DNA of 64,000 nt, taken from positions 24,744-88,743 of the forward strand of contig NKYR01000135.1 in assembly GCA_003184365.1 (NCBI GenBank), read 5' to 3'. The stretch comes from Evernia prunastri. Its lineage: Eukaryota; Ascomycota; Lecanoromycetes; Lecanorales; Parmeliaceae. Positions 10,762-22,248 of this stretch are shown piece after piece; position 1 is the stretch's first letter; the number at the start of each line of letters is the position of its first letter. The translations under genes were made by a program, and so were the position numbers. Below the pieces are notes generated by a model. The model did no database searches and was not told the DNA's origin. It was given only the letters and a program-made list of their open reading frames with translations.

Positions 10762-13132
10762 GATCTGGATTCGATAACATCAGTCGTGTCATGAAAAGGT
10801 CCACCTCTGCGGCTGTGTAACGCTGAGCAGGGCGATAGGGAATGAACAGAACTGGTCTGACGTGGACTTGATTCCATGTCATGCGGTTGGGTAAAAGAGA
10901 GGGTGGAGACCTCACAGTGCTTACTTTAAGAAGGACGTTGCTGCTTCTTCAGCTGGCCAATGATAGAGAGAAGGCGGACAGGTTGTTCGACGTGAGTTTG
11001 GGACGATGCCATCAAGAAGCGTTGGAGAGAGGAGTGACGCATCTGAGAGTGCTTGCTGGGATGACGTTTGTGCGTCTAGCGGACGGCTTCTAGAATAGTG
11101 CACGGTCCTCAAGCCAGCTCTTGCATACCTACTTCAAGTTCACACAGCCGTGTCGCGTCCCGCGGGTTTCCTTCTGCTGACCCCTCATGACGTCTCTGCT
11201 GCCGCTATCTTTTCTTCCCTTTCTCACACTGAAAGGCTAGTGACGCCATTTTGCAGGAGACTTACTTGTCAAAGACGGAGTCTCTACATTATGCGTGGAC
11301 CGAATCAAAAATGGTCCGGGAGTCCCGCAGCCGGACCCCGGAAACGTATTGCTGCTCGGCCACTATCGCATGAGACGCCAGCGGTATAATTGGTACATAG
11401 GTGGCATCAAGGTAACCCATGACTTACATGTCAATACCAATTGTGTCGACGTACATAGATGTTCCAAATACGAATCCTCAATGTTTCGTAATCAGAGTGT
11501 GTACGCAACACCCCGCATCGGCTTCGCGAGAGCAGATTTCGTCAGGTGAAGCTTTGTGGTGTGTAGAATCGTTGGAGACACCTGATGATTCATCCCCTTG
11601 GGGCATCTCGGAGAGGCTCGCGTCGTAGAAGCGTACTACTACATAGGCTCAGCAAAAGACTTCGAAAACCGAAACTTGCCTGCAAGCCGTTAGTCTTCCA
11701 TTTGGCCGTAACGCTTTCAAGTAACTTTAGGCCTTATGCTGATCGCTAGGCTGCAGCTTCGATTGCTGACATGCATCTGCAGTGATCTTCATGTGCGTCT
11801 TGAAGTTTTCAGAACAACAATCTTCAGAGAGTCAATGGTACTTGCGGCAACATTTGCCTCGTTGTTTGACACCATGATAGCCGCTGCAGCATTATTACCG
11901 GCATGGCATTTGAGAGAGCTCCTACTGAAATCAGCGAGGACTCTGATTTTTCCTTTATCTTGTCTTCAAAATTGTCTTGAAAAATTCCTGGTGGAAGGTA
12001 TAATTTGCTCCGAAGGACATACAATTGGATTTCCTAGACTTCAGTCGTTCAAAATCTGATAGCTCACAACTTGTAGAGTTACCCTTGGCTCCTGTCTATG
12101 ATTTTATGCGACTAGAGGTCTACCCTTGGTACGATTAACAAGAGACGTCGTTAAGATTTGTGCAGACTTTCGGGATCTCCTCCAGTACATGCCACGGACC
12201 CAGGTCCCCGGGGGCCGGCAACAGACAAGCGCACAGTGGGGGAATTGTGGAATTTCCAACGAATGGGCGCGCGCTTGGATGTCTAGGTAAAGTAATGTAT
12301 TCGGTGTGTGATAGGTAGATACTCGATGGGAGTGGTTGATAAACCCAGGCCTTCCTGAACGAGGCATTCGTTCCGAAGTTGTAGAGACCAATAGAAAATA
12401 TACGTATCGATCGTCTGTACTACAAGTGGATAGCTCCTGGGTTATCATCTCATGTTGGCTAGGACTAATTACTTGCGATGTGTTACGAGTGGTCGAAGTA
12501 TTATGCACATCATAATACAGATGCGCTGTTAGCCCATAAACTGCGCTACTACCATTGCAGCCTACCGTACGAGTAGTACCTGAACATAGAATAATTCCGC
12601 CCCTCCAGGCACTTAGATAGCTACACAATTCAGCCAATAGGTACATCCAGTCCCTAGTTAATTGTCCCTACGTTTCCCGTTGGCCATTGACTACTAACAG
12701 CCTCATAGCGCGAGTCTGCCACTAAAACACCACTCGGTGATTATTACTAACCGGCAGTCTCTCCGCTCTCACGGTTAGCATATTGTGACTCGGGATACTT
12801 CCGAACAACATATCGATTGGTGACTTCTAGAAGTTATTTACTTGATAGCGCGAGTCCACCAATGAATCGAGCGACATCTGGTTAAGTATCCAGGAAGAAT
12901 ATTCGCGTCCTCACTCAATCGCCTATGGAAGAACTCGCCCCTGCAAAAATTGATCGCCAATTTCAACCCTACCCACCACCTTGGAACGGGCGAACAATTT
13001 CTGCAGACGCGAGTGAAGGCACGCGTACATCCGTACTCTAACCCTAAAGATTCAATGATTATCGCTGCCACCTTTCTTGCGGAAGTGGCTTGTTCTGTTC
13101 AACCACTACACTCTCGCTGCAATCAGCTCGTC
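10762..13132. promoter_or_regulatory. Shared intergenic region between divergent cyclase and P450 genes
   Basis: The two genes point away from this 2.4-kb stretch, so it should contain both promoters. I found no clear operator palindrome or TATA box that I would assign. A 180-codon frame at 12104-12646 (-) has no recognisable domain and was not called. Confidence 0.4.
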
Positions 13133-15087
13133 ATGGAGGCTACCCCGAACAGCATCACCATCTTGTTGTCTGTCATCGCTGTCGTCTACCTCGTCTACTC
13201 AGAATATGCAGTGAGCACGGTGCCGCAGTCAGTGCCTTGGGCCGGACGTCGCAACGAGGTCTTGTCTAAGACAAGAGCTTGCCTTCGTGAGGTGACAGCT
13301 GGATTGCGCACCCTCAAAGATGGCTACAATCAGGTCTCCGAACCTTTCTCATTCACCCTGGCGCTTCTGACGGTGTCCGTCTGCAGTTCAGTAGAAAGGG
13401 TTTACCTTGTGTGCTCCCAGATTTCGGATTCCGCCCTATTGTCATGGTTCCTCAAGAGCACATCGCCTGGATGGGCGACAAGCCGGAAGATGTATTGTCA
13501 GTAAATAAGGCGCATGTAAGCTTCTCCCTTGCGGTCACGCTTGGTTGCCGTCTCAGGTGGAGGCGCGGGAGCTGTTGGACAGCTCATACGAACTGTTGAT
13601 TACATTCTCCCCCTCGCCAGGATCCCCACCTCGAGAATGATATACTGACTCCAGGATAGCAATCAAGGTTCGGGCTCGACTACCTGGCGCCCGACTTCGA
13701 TATCAATCAAGATGCCCATATGTTGGGCTCTATCCGCAAAGAACTCACTCGCAACCTCGGTACTTTGCAACCAGGTATAGTCCAAGATATCCGCGACACC
13801 ATCGATGACGCAATGGGCCTAGACACCAAGTCTTGGAGAGATGTCTGCATCTCAAAGGCAATGGGAGATGTTATGTTCAGAGCCACTAGCCGCGTCCTTG
13901 TTGGCTCATCTCTCTGCCAGAACAAGGAGTATCTCCATCACTTGATGGCATTTGCAGACTGGTTGGGCGGCAGCTCTATCCTGGTAGGACAGTTTCTGCC
14001 GTGGATGATAAAGCCTTTCATTGGATATCCTATGGCCTTGGCGGTCTACTACCACAAGCAGAAGTCGATGAAGTACCTGCGACCCGTGATTCGAGATCGT
14101 ATGAACAATATGAAGCGTAAAAGAACCGATCCGTCGTTCGAGTTCGAAGAGCCAAAGGACCTCATTACTTGGATGACTCAAGCTGTATTAGACGATGAAG
14201 AGATGAAGAATACTCCACCGCAGGTTCTTGGAAACCGCATATTGTTCATTGTGGTATTGCACTTACTCTTTACTGGTCCAGCTCAGCAAAGCCTGGGGCT
14301 TTCCTTTATTTCAGAACGAACGCTAATATTCTGAAACAGACACTCGGGGCAATCCATACCACAATCACGACGGCTACCAACACCTTTCTCGACCTCGTGA
14401 GCTCTGATCCCGACGCCGGAGTCTGGGAGCAGCTCCGCGAAGAGGCCGATATGGTCTTTAAAACGGCAGATGACTGGACCAATCCCGCCTCCCTTGCCAA
14501 ACTTCCACTTGCTGACAGTGCGATCCGCGAGAGCCTCCGCAAGAACCCCGTAATTTCACGAGTTGTGCTGCGGCAAGTCATGCCGAAGAATGGAATCACG
14601 CTGCCGAGTGGACATCATATCCCCGGAGGCGCGTGGCTGGGCGCCGACACCGTCGATTTGCACCACGATGAACGCTTCTACCCCAAGCCCGAGGTATACG
14701 ATCCGTTCCGCTTTGCCAAAAAGCCAGAAGATCCGCTCGGAGGGCCCAAGGAGGGGACGTTGAGCGACAAGGCTTCAATCTACCGCAAGAACCAAGGTCT
14801 GACTACATCGAGTGATATCTTCCTGTCCTTTGGCTACGGAAAGCATTCTTGGTAAGCCGCGTCTCGGCGCCGACGGGCTTTCTCGTGTTTTTGCTACCCC
14901 GTGCTGATTTATCGGCAGTCCCGGTCGCTGGCTGGTGGCTCACCAGCTCAAGCTGATGCTCGCCTACATCACGTTGAACTATGATATCCAGCACGTGGCT
15001 CAGCGTCCTGTGAATCAAGTCTTCGGAGATAGTATCGTCCCTTCTCTCACTGCTACAATGAGGGTTCGCCGCAGGGACCATACTTGA
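13133..15087 (+). CDS. Cytochrome P450 monooxygenase
   Basis: Five exons are proposed: 13133-13333, 13387-13515, 13660-14253, 14340-14851 and 14919-15087, giving 534 residues. An N-terminal membrane anchor (SITILLSVIAVVYLVYS) places it on the ER. Family marks are GYNQFSRKGLPCVLPDF, HIAWMGDKPEDVLSVNKAH, the I-helix form AIHTTITT found in many fungal ent-kaurene-oxidase-like P450s, the K-helix ESLR, the PERF-like DPFRFAKKP, and the heme signature FLSFGYGKHSCPGRW with the axial Cys near residue 479. The heme motif is rebuilt exactly by the last intron. The 144-nt intron 13516-13659 is long and may hide a small exon, since about eight residues normally precede the QSRFGLDYL region. Divergence from the squalene-hopene cyclase suggests that it oxidises that enzyme's triterpene, which is inference. 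Confidence 0.88.
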
Positions 15088-17042
15088 AAGGCATCCAATG
15101 GCGACTTGTCCGTATCGGATCCAGAATGTGGGTGGAGTCATAAGTGGATAACACCTAGCCTCGCGTCGATTGGTTTCTCTCTCCTTCAGAACCAAAATAA
15201 GCATAGAGTATAGATTGGTGTAATCGATTCCACGCGGAACATTCGGAGCCATGCCGCATTCTAATGACGAACACCGCCCAGCCACAAACGTACTACTGTT
15301 GGTATCTGCACAATTCAGCGATATCGCTTGTATATAGCCGGGATTTCCACGTAGGTAGCAGGAAACCCTCCGTCACCAATGTTCTCAACAATAATAGTAA
15401 GACTGAGCGGTATTGTATCATCCGCGAGCTCAACAACCCTCAATGAGTCAAACTGTTGGGATCCGAAGACTTGGTTTGCCATTGGAGTCGAGGTTCGGTG
15501 TACATGTATGTCAACGGTACAAGAAGGTGCCAAAGGAGGGCCGGCCCTTAATTCATCCCGAAAACCCGTTACGTGGGTGGGTGTACTTCCAGCCTTCCCG
15601 CAGCACTAGCATTGGACATATCCCGGCACTCGGTTCTTGGGACCCCTGGGTACTCGTATCTCATACGACGGTTCACTGTTGTTGTGGGGAAGCGTCACGA
15701 AAATGCACCCCCCAACGTCCTCTTTCGGCGGCATGCATGCGTGCGTTGAGGCTCAAGTGGGGCCGAGGGGCACATACTGTAGGCGCATCATTGTCTGGGA
15801 CAAAGCCTTTATGCGAACGGTGCCTGTGCGCAGTGGGAGGGCCGGGCATGTGCTGGAGCTTCTTGATGCCGAGCTTCCTCCCTCCTATGTGCAGAGTACC
15901 TCAGTACCTCATGGAAATTGGTTTCTGATTCTGCGAATGGAGTATCTCGGCCCTTGGGTGAGAGAAGATCATGGTTATGATGGCTTGGGTGTCCTATACT
16001 CTCCATCATTGACCTCGTTACCATTCATAGGGTCCTTGCATTAGATAGACTGTTCATTTGTTCATTGAGTAGGAGGGAAGGACATCCCACTAGGGTTGAT
16101 ATACAGCAAATAGCATGCCGATTCGCAGGTCGCATATTGCATACGGAGGGTCTGCGATCAAAGTGCCGGGAGGCTGTCCGGAGAGTAGGTACCTTCCGTA
16201 TCTTTTTGGGAACAGTAGGTATCTACCTGCCTACCATACCTGGCCTGAACCCAACCGGGACCCCAATAATAATGTGCCAGGCCTCAACGGTTTCTCGGGG
16301 ATCGGTTTTGCGCTCTTGAGAAAAGAAAGTTGGGGGGGAGGCAGGCCGGGGGGGNNGAAGAGGAGGGATTGGCTCGGCGGGGTTGAGCAATCGCAAACAT
16401 ATGCGACTTATGCGGGGGGAGTAGCTCGAGTACCATTTGGGGGGTACTGTACGAGCAAATCCCGGGGTCTCAAGTCTCACGAAACACGGAGTACTGCTCC
16501 ATGTGCGCCGGCAAGAACCTCTCTGCTGAGGGGAAACCTCTTCGGTCAAACGGTTCTTCATCAGTGAAGGCACGGTCTCCTTCAAAGCGTCCAATGCTAC
16601 CTGGGAAGAAACATGACCCCGCGAAGTGTAGACTTGCCAACAAAACTGGCGGTTTGCATCCACGACGCAGCAAACGCCTCGCTTGCCTCTGCCACTCGTC
16701 GTGTTTCCTCTTCCTACGGTATCTTTACGTTCAACTGCGCGTTCGGCCGATCCCACATCAATTCATACATTCAATCCGTAAACGACGCGTCCGCCCTCAT
16801 CAACTGCACCACCGGCCGGACTGACAAAGCTATCGGCGAGGTGTTCTTTGCAGTCGGAAAGCCTCATACCTACTACTTGAACACACGATCCGTGCCATCC
16901 ATCCATCCAATTGGCAACCGCGATCGTGAGAGCCGACGGCCCTCGACGCGATCTCAAATCATGATAACGGGCAGGTCGGGGTACGGCTCGTGCGGGAGTC
17001 TGGATCTCCCGGATCGCAGCCTTGCCGTCGGTCCCGTAGTAG
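15088..17042. other. Intergenic region with an assembly gap
   Basis: About 2 kb without a recognised gene. Two Ns lie at 16355-16356 in a G-rich run. Open frames here are short, overlap on both strands and lack motifs. Confidence 0.5.
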
Positions 17043-17445
17043 TTAATGCATCCCGAGGTACTCGGGACGGTCGCCGGCGACCTTGCGCTTGAACTTCGCG
17101 ATATCCAGACACGGCCCGCGTCGTTGCCTTGCCGACGCATCGGCGGCATCTGGCCCCCTTAGACGTTCGGCGGCTTGCAGCGTCGAGATGCCGGCGCGTT
17201 GAGGGTGCGTTGAAGAATGTGGACGGTGCTGTTGTGCGTCGCTTGGATGGTGGCGCGAGAGCTTCCCGGCGTTCGTGGACGGTGGGCCGGAATGGGGCGT
17301 GGGCTCGGAGCTCGGGTGGTATATCTAGTTGTTGATGGAGTAGTCGGGGCCGGTGAAGTTGACGTGGCCCATTCGGCTGGGACAGCTGTTGGTGTTGGTG
17401 TAGTCCCAGAGGGGGCAGCGCTTTTGAGCCATCTTGAGCGACGAC
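17043..17445 (-). pseudogene. Possible decayed minus-strand reading frame, unknown family
   Basis: In one minus-strand frame the text runs from MAQKRCPLWDYTNTN through VNFTGPDYSINN, meets one TAG, and continues in the same frame to a C-terminus FKRKVAGDRPEYLGMH followed by TAA. The local GC content is coding-like. It may be a gene broken by one stop, or an artefact of a GC-rich stretch. I do not recognise the family and assign no function. Confidence 0.25.
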
Positions 17446-19074
17446 GGCAAGGCGGTTGGTTTGCCGAAACGATGCTGGATGTTGCGATGGTGATGGGTCG
17501 TAATGCACGGTTTATTCGCTGTCTTGAGAGCTTGGAGAGCTTTGAAGAATTATGCGGATTAGGCGAGGATAGGACAGTGGCTGGCGATGTCTATGAGAGG
17601 CTTTTACCTGCTGTAAGAGTTCTACGTATATTTTTGACGATTAGGTGAGCTGAGTACGGCCACATTCCTTCATATACTCGCGCAAGGCTGCACTTACCCT
17701 ACCGCCCTATCTTGAACGGAACCGTGCTGTCTTTGCTGACGGGTATGATGCTGCCTGGAAGGTGTTTCTGATCCATCTCTGTGCGCTGAATTCTAGACAT
17801 GGTCCTTGCATTGAATGAAAGGGAGAATCTTCTTCAAAGTAAAACTTGCGATTGGGACGGTGACGGGTCTTTGCCACATTGCTGAGTAGGGGCGGCGTCT
17901 AGAATCAAATTGCGGCATCGGTAAGCTCACCTCACATTTGTGGTAGAGAAAAGATCGTGTTCGAACCTCACACGATGACAACGTAAAGGGATCTGACTAC
18001 GACGAATTCTTCATCCTTTGCGACAGGTAGCAATCAATTTAAAGGCTTCGGTGACGCGGCGTGAATCCGCGATGGGAATCATGCTTACCGCCTTCCCTCT
18101 GCGCCGCGGTCTTTTTGACTTCTCCCGAGTGACAGCAAAGCATTCCACTCTACAGCGCGATCTATACTAATAGAAAGATCCCTACATTCGCGGCGCGGCG
18201 CGATGCACGTTGAAGCGAGAAAGAGGGATTGGGGCTCTGCTCGGATTCTGTGCCCCGATTTACCAAAAGATGGAATAGGTCAGATTCCTCGCATAGTTAT
18301 CCTCACGATGAAACAGAACACAAAGTGTGTCCTATCCACGTGGGGCTGAAGGTTGTACAGGAAAGAGTCGAAGGATCTAGGGGATGAATCCTTCCAGCTG
18401 CGCCCTAGACTTATGTACCCCCGCTCGTTTTGTTCGTTTCAGGATCCTTGCTGTGTTGTGCCAAGCGTCGCGGCGCCGATTCAAAAATATCTTCAACAAG
18501 TTCACGCTTCACAGGGATACAGAACCCTCTCTAGATATCATTCAATGGGAAGACAACTTGACTGGGACGTGCTGCTAATTTCGCATTGGAAACCTAATAA
18601 AATGGAGTCACTAGCGCTGAAGCTCGATTTTTGGGACTTCAGCGCATTCGCAATTGTATTTGCGCTTTATGATATTCTCATACTGCAAAACATCATTGTT
18701 AACGATACGTTTCTTGCGCTGTTGAATTCGCCTAGGCGCTTTCTTTAGTAAGTGATAGGTACCGCTGGCCGAGAGACAGCCCCCGTAAGCTAATGTCTTT
18801 CCGCCCTAGAGATTGACTCAGCTGATGTTGTAGGGCTCCGCCTCTTCCTCCAATCCATCTGCCCCTATTTTGTTTCTAATTCCGATGCCCATGTTGCCTT
18901 TACCACCTAGCAGCAAAGCGAGATGGCCAAATCCATCCGAAGCCACGTTGTCTATCGAGATTATGATATAAGGATCCTCGTTCCTTGCATGAGCCGGCAG
19001 AGCAAACACATTAGCGCAAACACAGACAACTACCCTATTCCAGTAATTTTCAAGTATCCCCCGGTTCGGAAACC
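17446..19074. other. Intergenic region upstream of the thaumatin-like gene
   Basis: No gene was recognised. A GATATAAGG stretch at about 18965-18973, some 100 bp before the ATG, could serve as a TATA element for the downstream gene. A hairpin at about 17952-17976 (ATCGTGT...ACACGAT) resembles a tRNA T-arm but has no tRNA around it. Confidence 0.4.
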
Positions 19075-20446
19075 ATGCATTACATCAACGTCCACAACCA
19101 GTCGGACCATGACCAGACCTTCGAAGTCCACGGCTTCAACGACGGCCACAGCATCACCGTCAAGCCCGGCGCCACGACCGTCTTCCCGGCCCCGGACAAG
19201 ACGTCCGGCGCCATCATCGCCGTCCACGACGGCTTCGAGGGCGAGCAGGCCGAGATCACAAAGGACGGCTACATGGGCAACGACTTCATCGACGTGAGCA
19301 ACATCGTCGGCGCGGGCGGCAACATGACCGTCCAGCAGGTCGGAGAGCCCGCCACCCGCAAGGGCGACCCGCTCTTCATGCAGCAGCTCAACACGGCCTG
19401 GCACCGGGCCAGCGCGGCCACCAAGGCGTCGCTGAAGGACTGCGTGCATCTCAACGCCAAGGGTGACGTCGCGAGGATCTCCGCCATCAAGGATTACCCG
19501 CAGCTGGAGAAGTTTGTCCGGTCGTTCGCGGACGGCAAGACGTATATCGGCGTCGGTGCTTGGGGCGGTAGTCCTGGTGTCGGCAGCGATAATCAACAGG
19601 TTGGTTGATACTTTGACAGTCGCGTTTTCCGCGTCTTCGTGCTGACGTGACGACAAGAGCTCGGCGGCGCAGGGCGACAAGGACATCTTGATCACCTACT
19701 CCGACGGCGACGCGACACCAGGCCACCCGGAGCAAATGGCCCACCGCCCAACGCAGAAGCGCCTCGTCGAGCACACCGCCGGCGAGCCCAACCACGGCGG
19801 GCCCGGCATCGTCCTCACCAACAAATCCAACAAATCCTGCACCTACTACTTCTACAACAACTTCTGGTAAGCCAACCCAACCCGTACAGACGTACCTCTC
19901 CTTCCCCTCTCCTCCCCTTTCCCCTAGCGTCCTGACACCCCGTGCGTCCCACCCAGGAACGGCAACGGCACCGCCGGCGCCAACTTCACCCACCCGGAAA
20001 AAGCCACCACCGTGCCCCCCCACACCACCACCTTCGTCGCCCTCCCCGCCTCTTTCAAAGGCCGCGTCCAGCGCACCACCCTCCTCCCCGCCACCTGGGT
20101 CGAATTCCAGCTCTCCGCCTCCAACGATCGCGCCGCGCACGGCGACGTCTCCCTCGAGCAAGGCTGCGACGGCGCCGCCATCGTCGCCGCGACGGACGGC
20201 AGCGGCCGCAGCAACGGCTTCCACGAGGACGTCCTGAGGGACGCGCCCCATGCCGCGGTCGTGAAGAGGTCGGATGGTGCGCTGGTGCTGGCGAGCACGG
20301 TGGGGAATTGGATGGCCGGGCCGAATGAGGCGGCGGTGGAGTGGGAGAGGAAGGTTGTTGGGCAGGGCAGGGCGTATGTTACCGGGGGGACGGGCGTGCC
20401 GGATGTGGCGAGTCGAAATCAGGTGCTTGCGGTGGATTTTTATTAG
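19075..20446 (+). CDS. Two-domain thaumatin-like fungal protein
   Basis: Three exons, 19075-19599, 19658-19866 and 19957-20446, with introns of 58 and 90 nt, give 407 residues. The first half (about residues 1-85) carries a thaumatin-like pattern: a short N-terminal strand, VKPGATTVFPAPD, and GNDFIDVSNIVGAGGNMTV, which parallels the DFYDVSxVDG segment of thaumatins. The second half (about 225-330) repeats the plan with IVLTNKSNKSCTYYFYNNFW, PPHTTTFVALP and HGDVSLEQGCDGAAIVA. There is no signal peptide, so it is probably intracellular or leaves by another route. Only a few Cys are present, unlike plant thaumatins. Codons are strongly GC-ending, as for a well-expressed gene. The family assignment is from pattern only; the biochemical role is unknown. 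Confidence 0.7.
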
Positions 20447-20942
20447 GGGCTGGGTTTTTGGGTTTTTGGGGGGGGAGGGAGGGAGGCTTTGGAGGAGGCT
20501 TTGGGGGTGGAGAAGGGCGCTTTTTGGCGCTGTCGGTTTCGGAAGCGGGCGGGTGGTGTTGGAAAGTGTGTTTTAAGGTATAGCTCTGTGGGTGTTAACT
20601 TTTGTCGATGTGGGAAGGAAGGTTTGGATGAGCGAAGGGTTTGGCTTGGTGTCTGGGAGAATGCTGAGACTAGCCCCGGGAGCAGACAGAGCGTCTATGA
20701 AGCCAATATGCCGGCATTAATTGCGCAACTGAGTTGACATCGTGGAAACGTCAGATAGCAGTGGATGTGAATCTAATTAATTTGGTATTATTAAGTACAT
20801 CGCTGCTTATGATGATTTATTACGCTCCTGCCCTCGAGCCCGAGGACTCACTCACAGCCACCTGCGTCATGAAAGGTACTTTTTTCTTCTTCGATCAACG
20901 CCAAATACAGACTTGCTGTCTAATTAGGGTGGTAGCGGCTTA
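20447..20942. other. Convergent intergenic region
   Basis: About 500 bp lies between the stop codons of two convergent genes. It contains a G-rich low-complexity stretch at about 20459-20520. No gene was recognised. Confidence 0.5.
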
Positions 20943-22248
20943 TTATGAGGTCGTTGCGCTTGTGGCCGTGGTGGTGCTCGTGACCACCGTCACGCTCGCG
21001 CTGGAGCTCGACGGAGACGAGGAACTGGCGGACGAGCTGCTGGAAGAACTGCTCGAGGGTGGGGACACGGTGGTTAATTCGGTGGTGGATGATGTGACGA
21101 TGACGCCCGAGAAGCTGACTGAGAGATTGCTGCTGGACGAGCTTGATGACGAACTGGTCGATGGCACCGTGACGACCGTGGTCGGTGACGCCGTGACTAC
21201 CGTGGTCGATATGTTCAGCGCCGTGGTGATGAGATCGCTCGTCGTCGAGCTGGCCGAACTGTAGGTTACGCTTGGGGTTTGGCCGTAGGGCGTCACTTCG
21301 TACACCAGTGCGTAGCCGGGCGCGCCACAGCATTCGAACGCGCTGCCCGCGCAAGGGGTGCAGCCGATGCTGCTGGTCTGTCGTTTGGCTTTTGCTGGGG
21401 GTGAAGCGAATCCGCTGCCGTCGGGGGCAGCCGTGCCGCAGTTGCATTGATCCCCTGGAACGATTTTTTGTCAGCGTGGGATTTTTGTTTGGGGGGGGGG
21501 GGAGTCTGGTGCGCTTACCGTTCTGGAGCGCGAAGTAGGGGAAGTACTGGCAGTCGGAGCCGCATAGCTCCGTTGTCATCTGCGGGTCGGTGAAGACGGG
21601 ACCGTCGAGGAGATTTCCATCATCTGGAGCAGAGTAGTACCCGAGGACGGTGGTGGTGCTTGGTAGTGTGCTGCTTGACGTGGTGGTTGATGTGCTGGTT
21701 GTTGTGCTGGTCGATGCGTTGGACAGACTTAATGTAGGAAACGTAGTGGAGGAGGATGTGAATGTATCAAACATCGTGGAGGCTGTGGTGGGTGGGTTGT
21801 CGAACGGTGGGGGTGGCGGACGGTTGTCAAAACCGCAAGGGCCATTGCAAGCAACAATCTTGCCGTCGACGCACTCGGTGCCAGCGGCTGTGGGACCGAA
21901 ATCGATCAGCCCTCCCTGGCTACAGACGAAGAAGGTGGTGCCGCCCGCCCCGCAGAAGAGTTGGCCTTCGGGGGAGCAGTTGCCGTAGTTGTCGGCTCGG
22001 ATTCGGTTCTCCTGCATGTCGCAGTAGGTCCCTTGGGCGACGGAACCGAAGAAGAAGTACTGCGTTCGGAAATTGCCGGGAACGCAGACGGAGAAGGTGC
22101 TCGGCGTGTCACAGTAGATGCCATAGGCACCGCAACCAGTCTCGCCCGCGACGGAGCGGGCTGGGGCTGGTTGGGGGTTTGCGGATGCAAGGCCGAAGGC
22201 GGCGGCGAGGCCGACAAAGAGAGGGCTGTGATGCATTGTAACGACCAA
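20943..22248 (-). CDS. Secreted Cys-rich protein with WSC-like module and Ser/Thr-rich tail
   Basis: Exons 22248-21519 and 21454-20943 are joined across a 64-nt intron, restoring FALQNGDQCNCG. The better start is the second Met (22236), which begins a signal peptide MHHSPLFVGLAAAFGLASA, giving 409 residues. The mature protein has a Cys-rich N-terminal region of two similar units (CDTPSTFSVCVPG and CGAGGTTFFVCSQGG), a Pro-rich hinge, a Ser/Thr linker, a segment MTTELCGSDCQYFPYFALQNGDQCNCG that resembles the end of a WSC carbohydrate-binding domain, and a C-terminal Ser/Thr-rich tail with long Ser runs. It is likely a wall-associated or secreted glycoprotein. No clear GPI-anchor signal closes the tail. 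The intron holds a 12-base G run. Confidence 0.8.

Noticed and set aside
12104..12646. 180-codon minus-strand frame in the cyclase-P450 intergenic region
   Set aside because: No domain, no conserved motif and composition like translated non-coding DNA.
16954..17508. 184-codon minus-strand frame
   Set aside because: It is a shadow phase (Pro/Arg/His-rich) of the better-looking frame noted at 17043-17445.
17940..17990. tRNA-like hairpin with GTTCGAACC
   Set aside because: The T-arm-like hairpin is good, but no anticodon arm, D arm or acceptor stem could be built on either strand.
20920..22248. 442-codon unspliced frame for the secreted protein
   Set aside because: Reading through the intron gives an Arg/His-rich nonsense tail; splicing 21455-21518 restores the Cys-rich WSC-like text.
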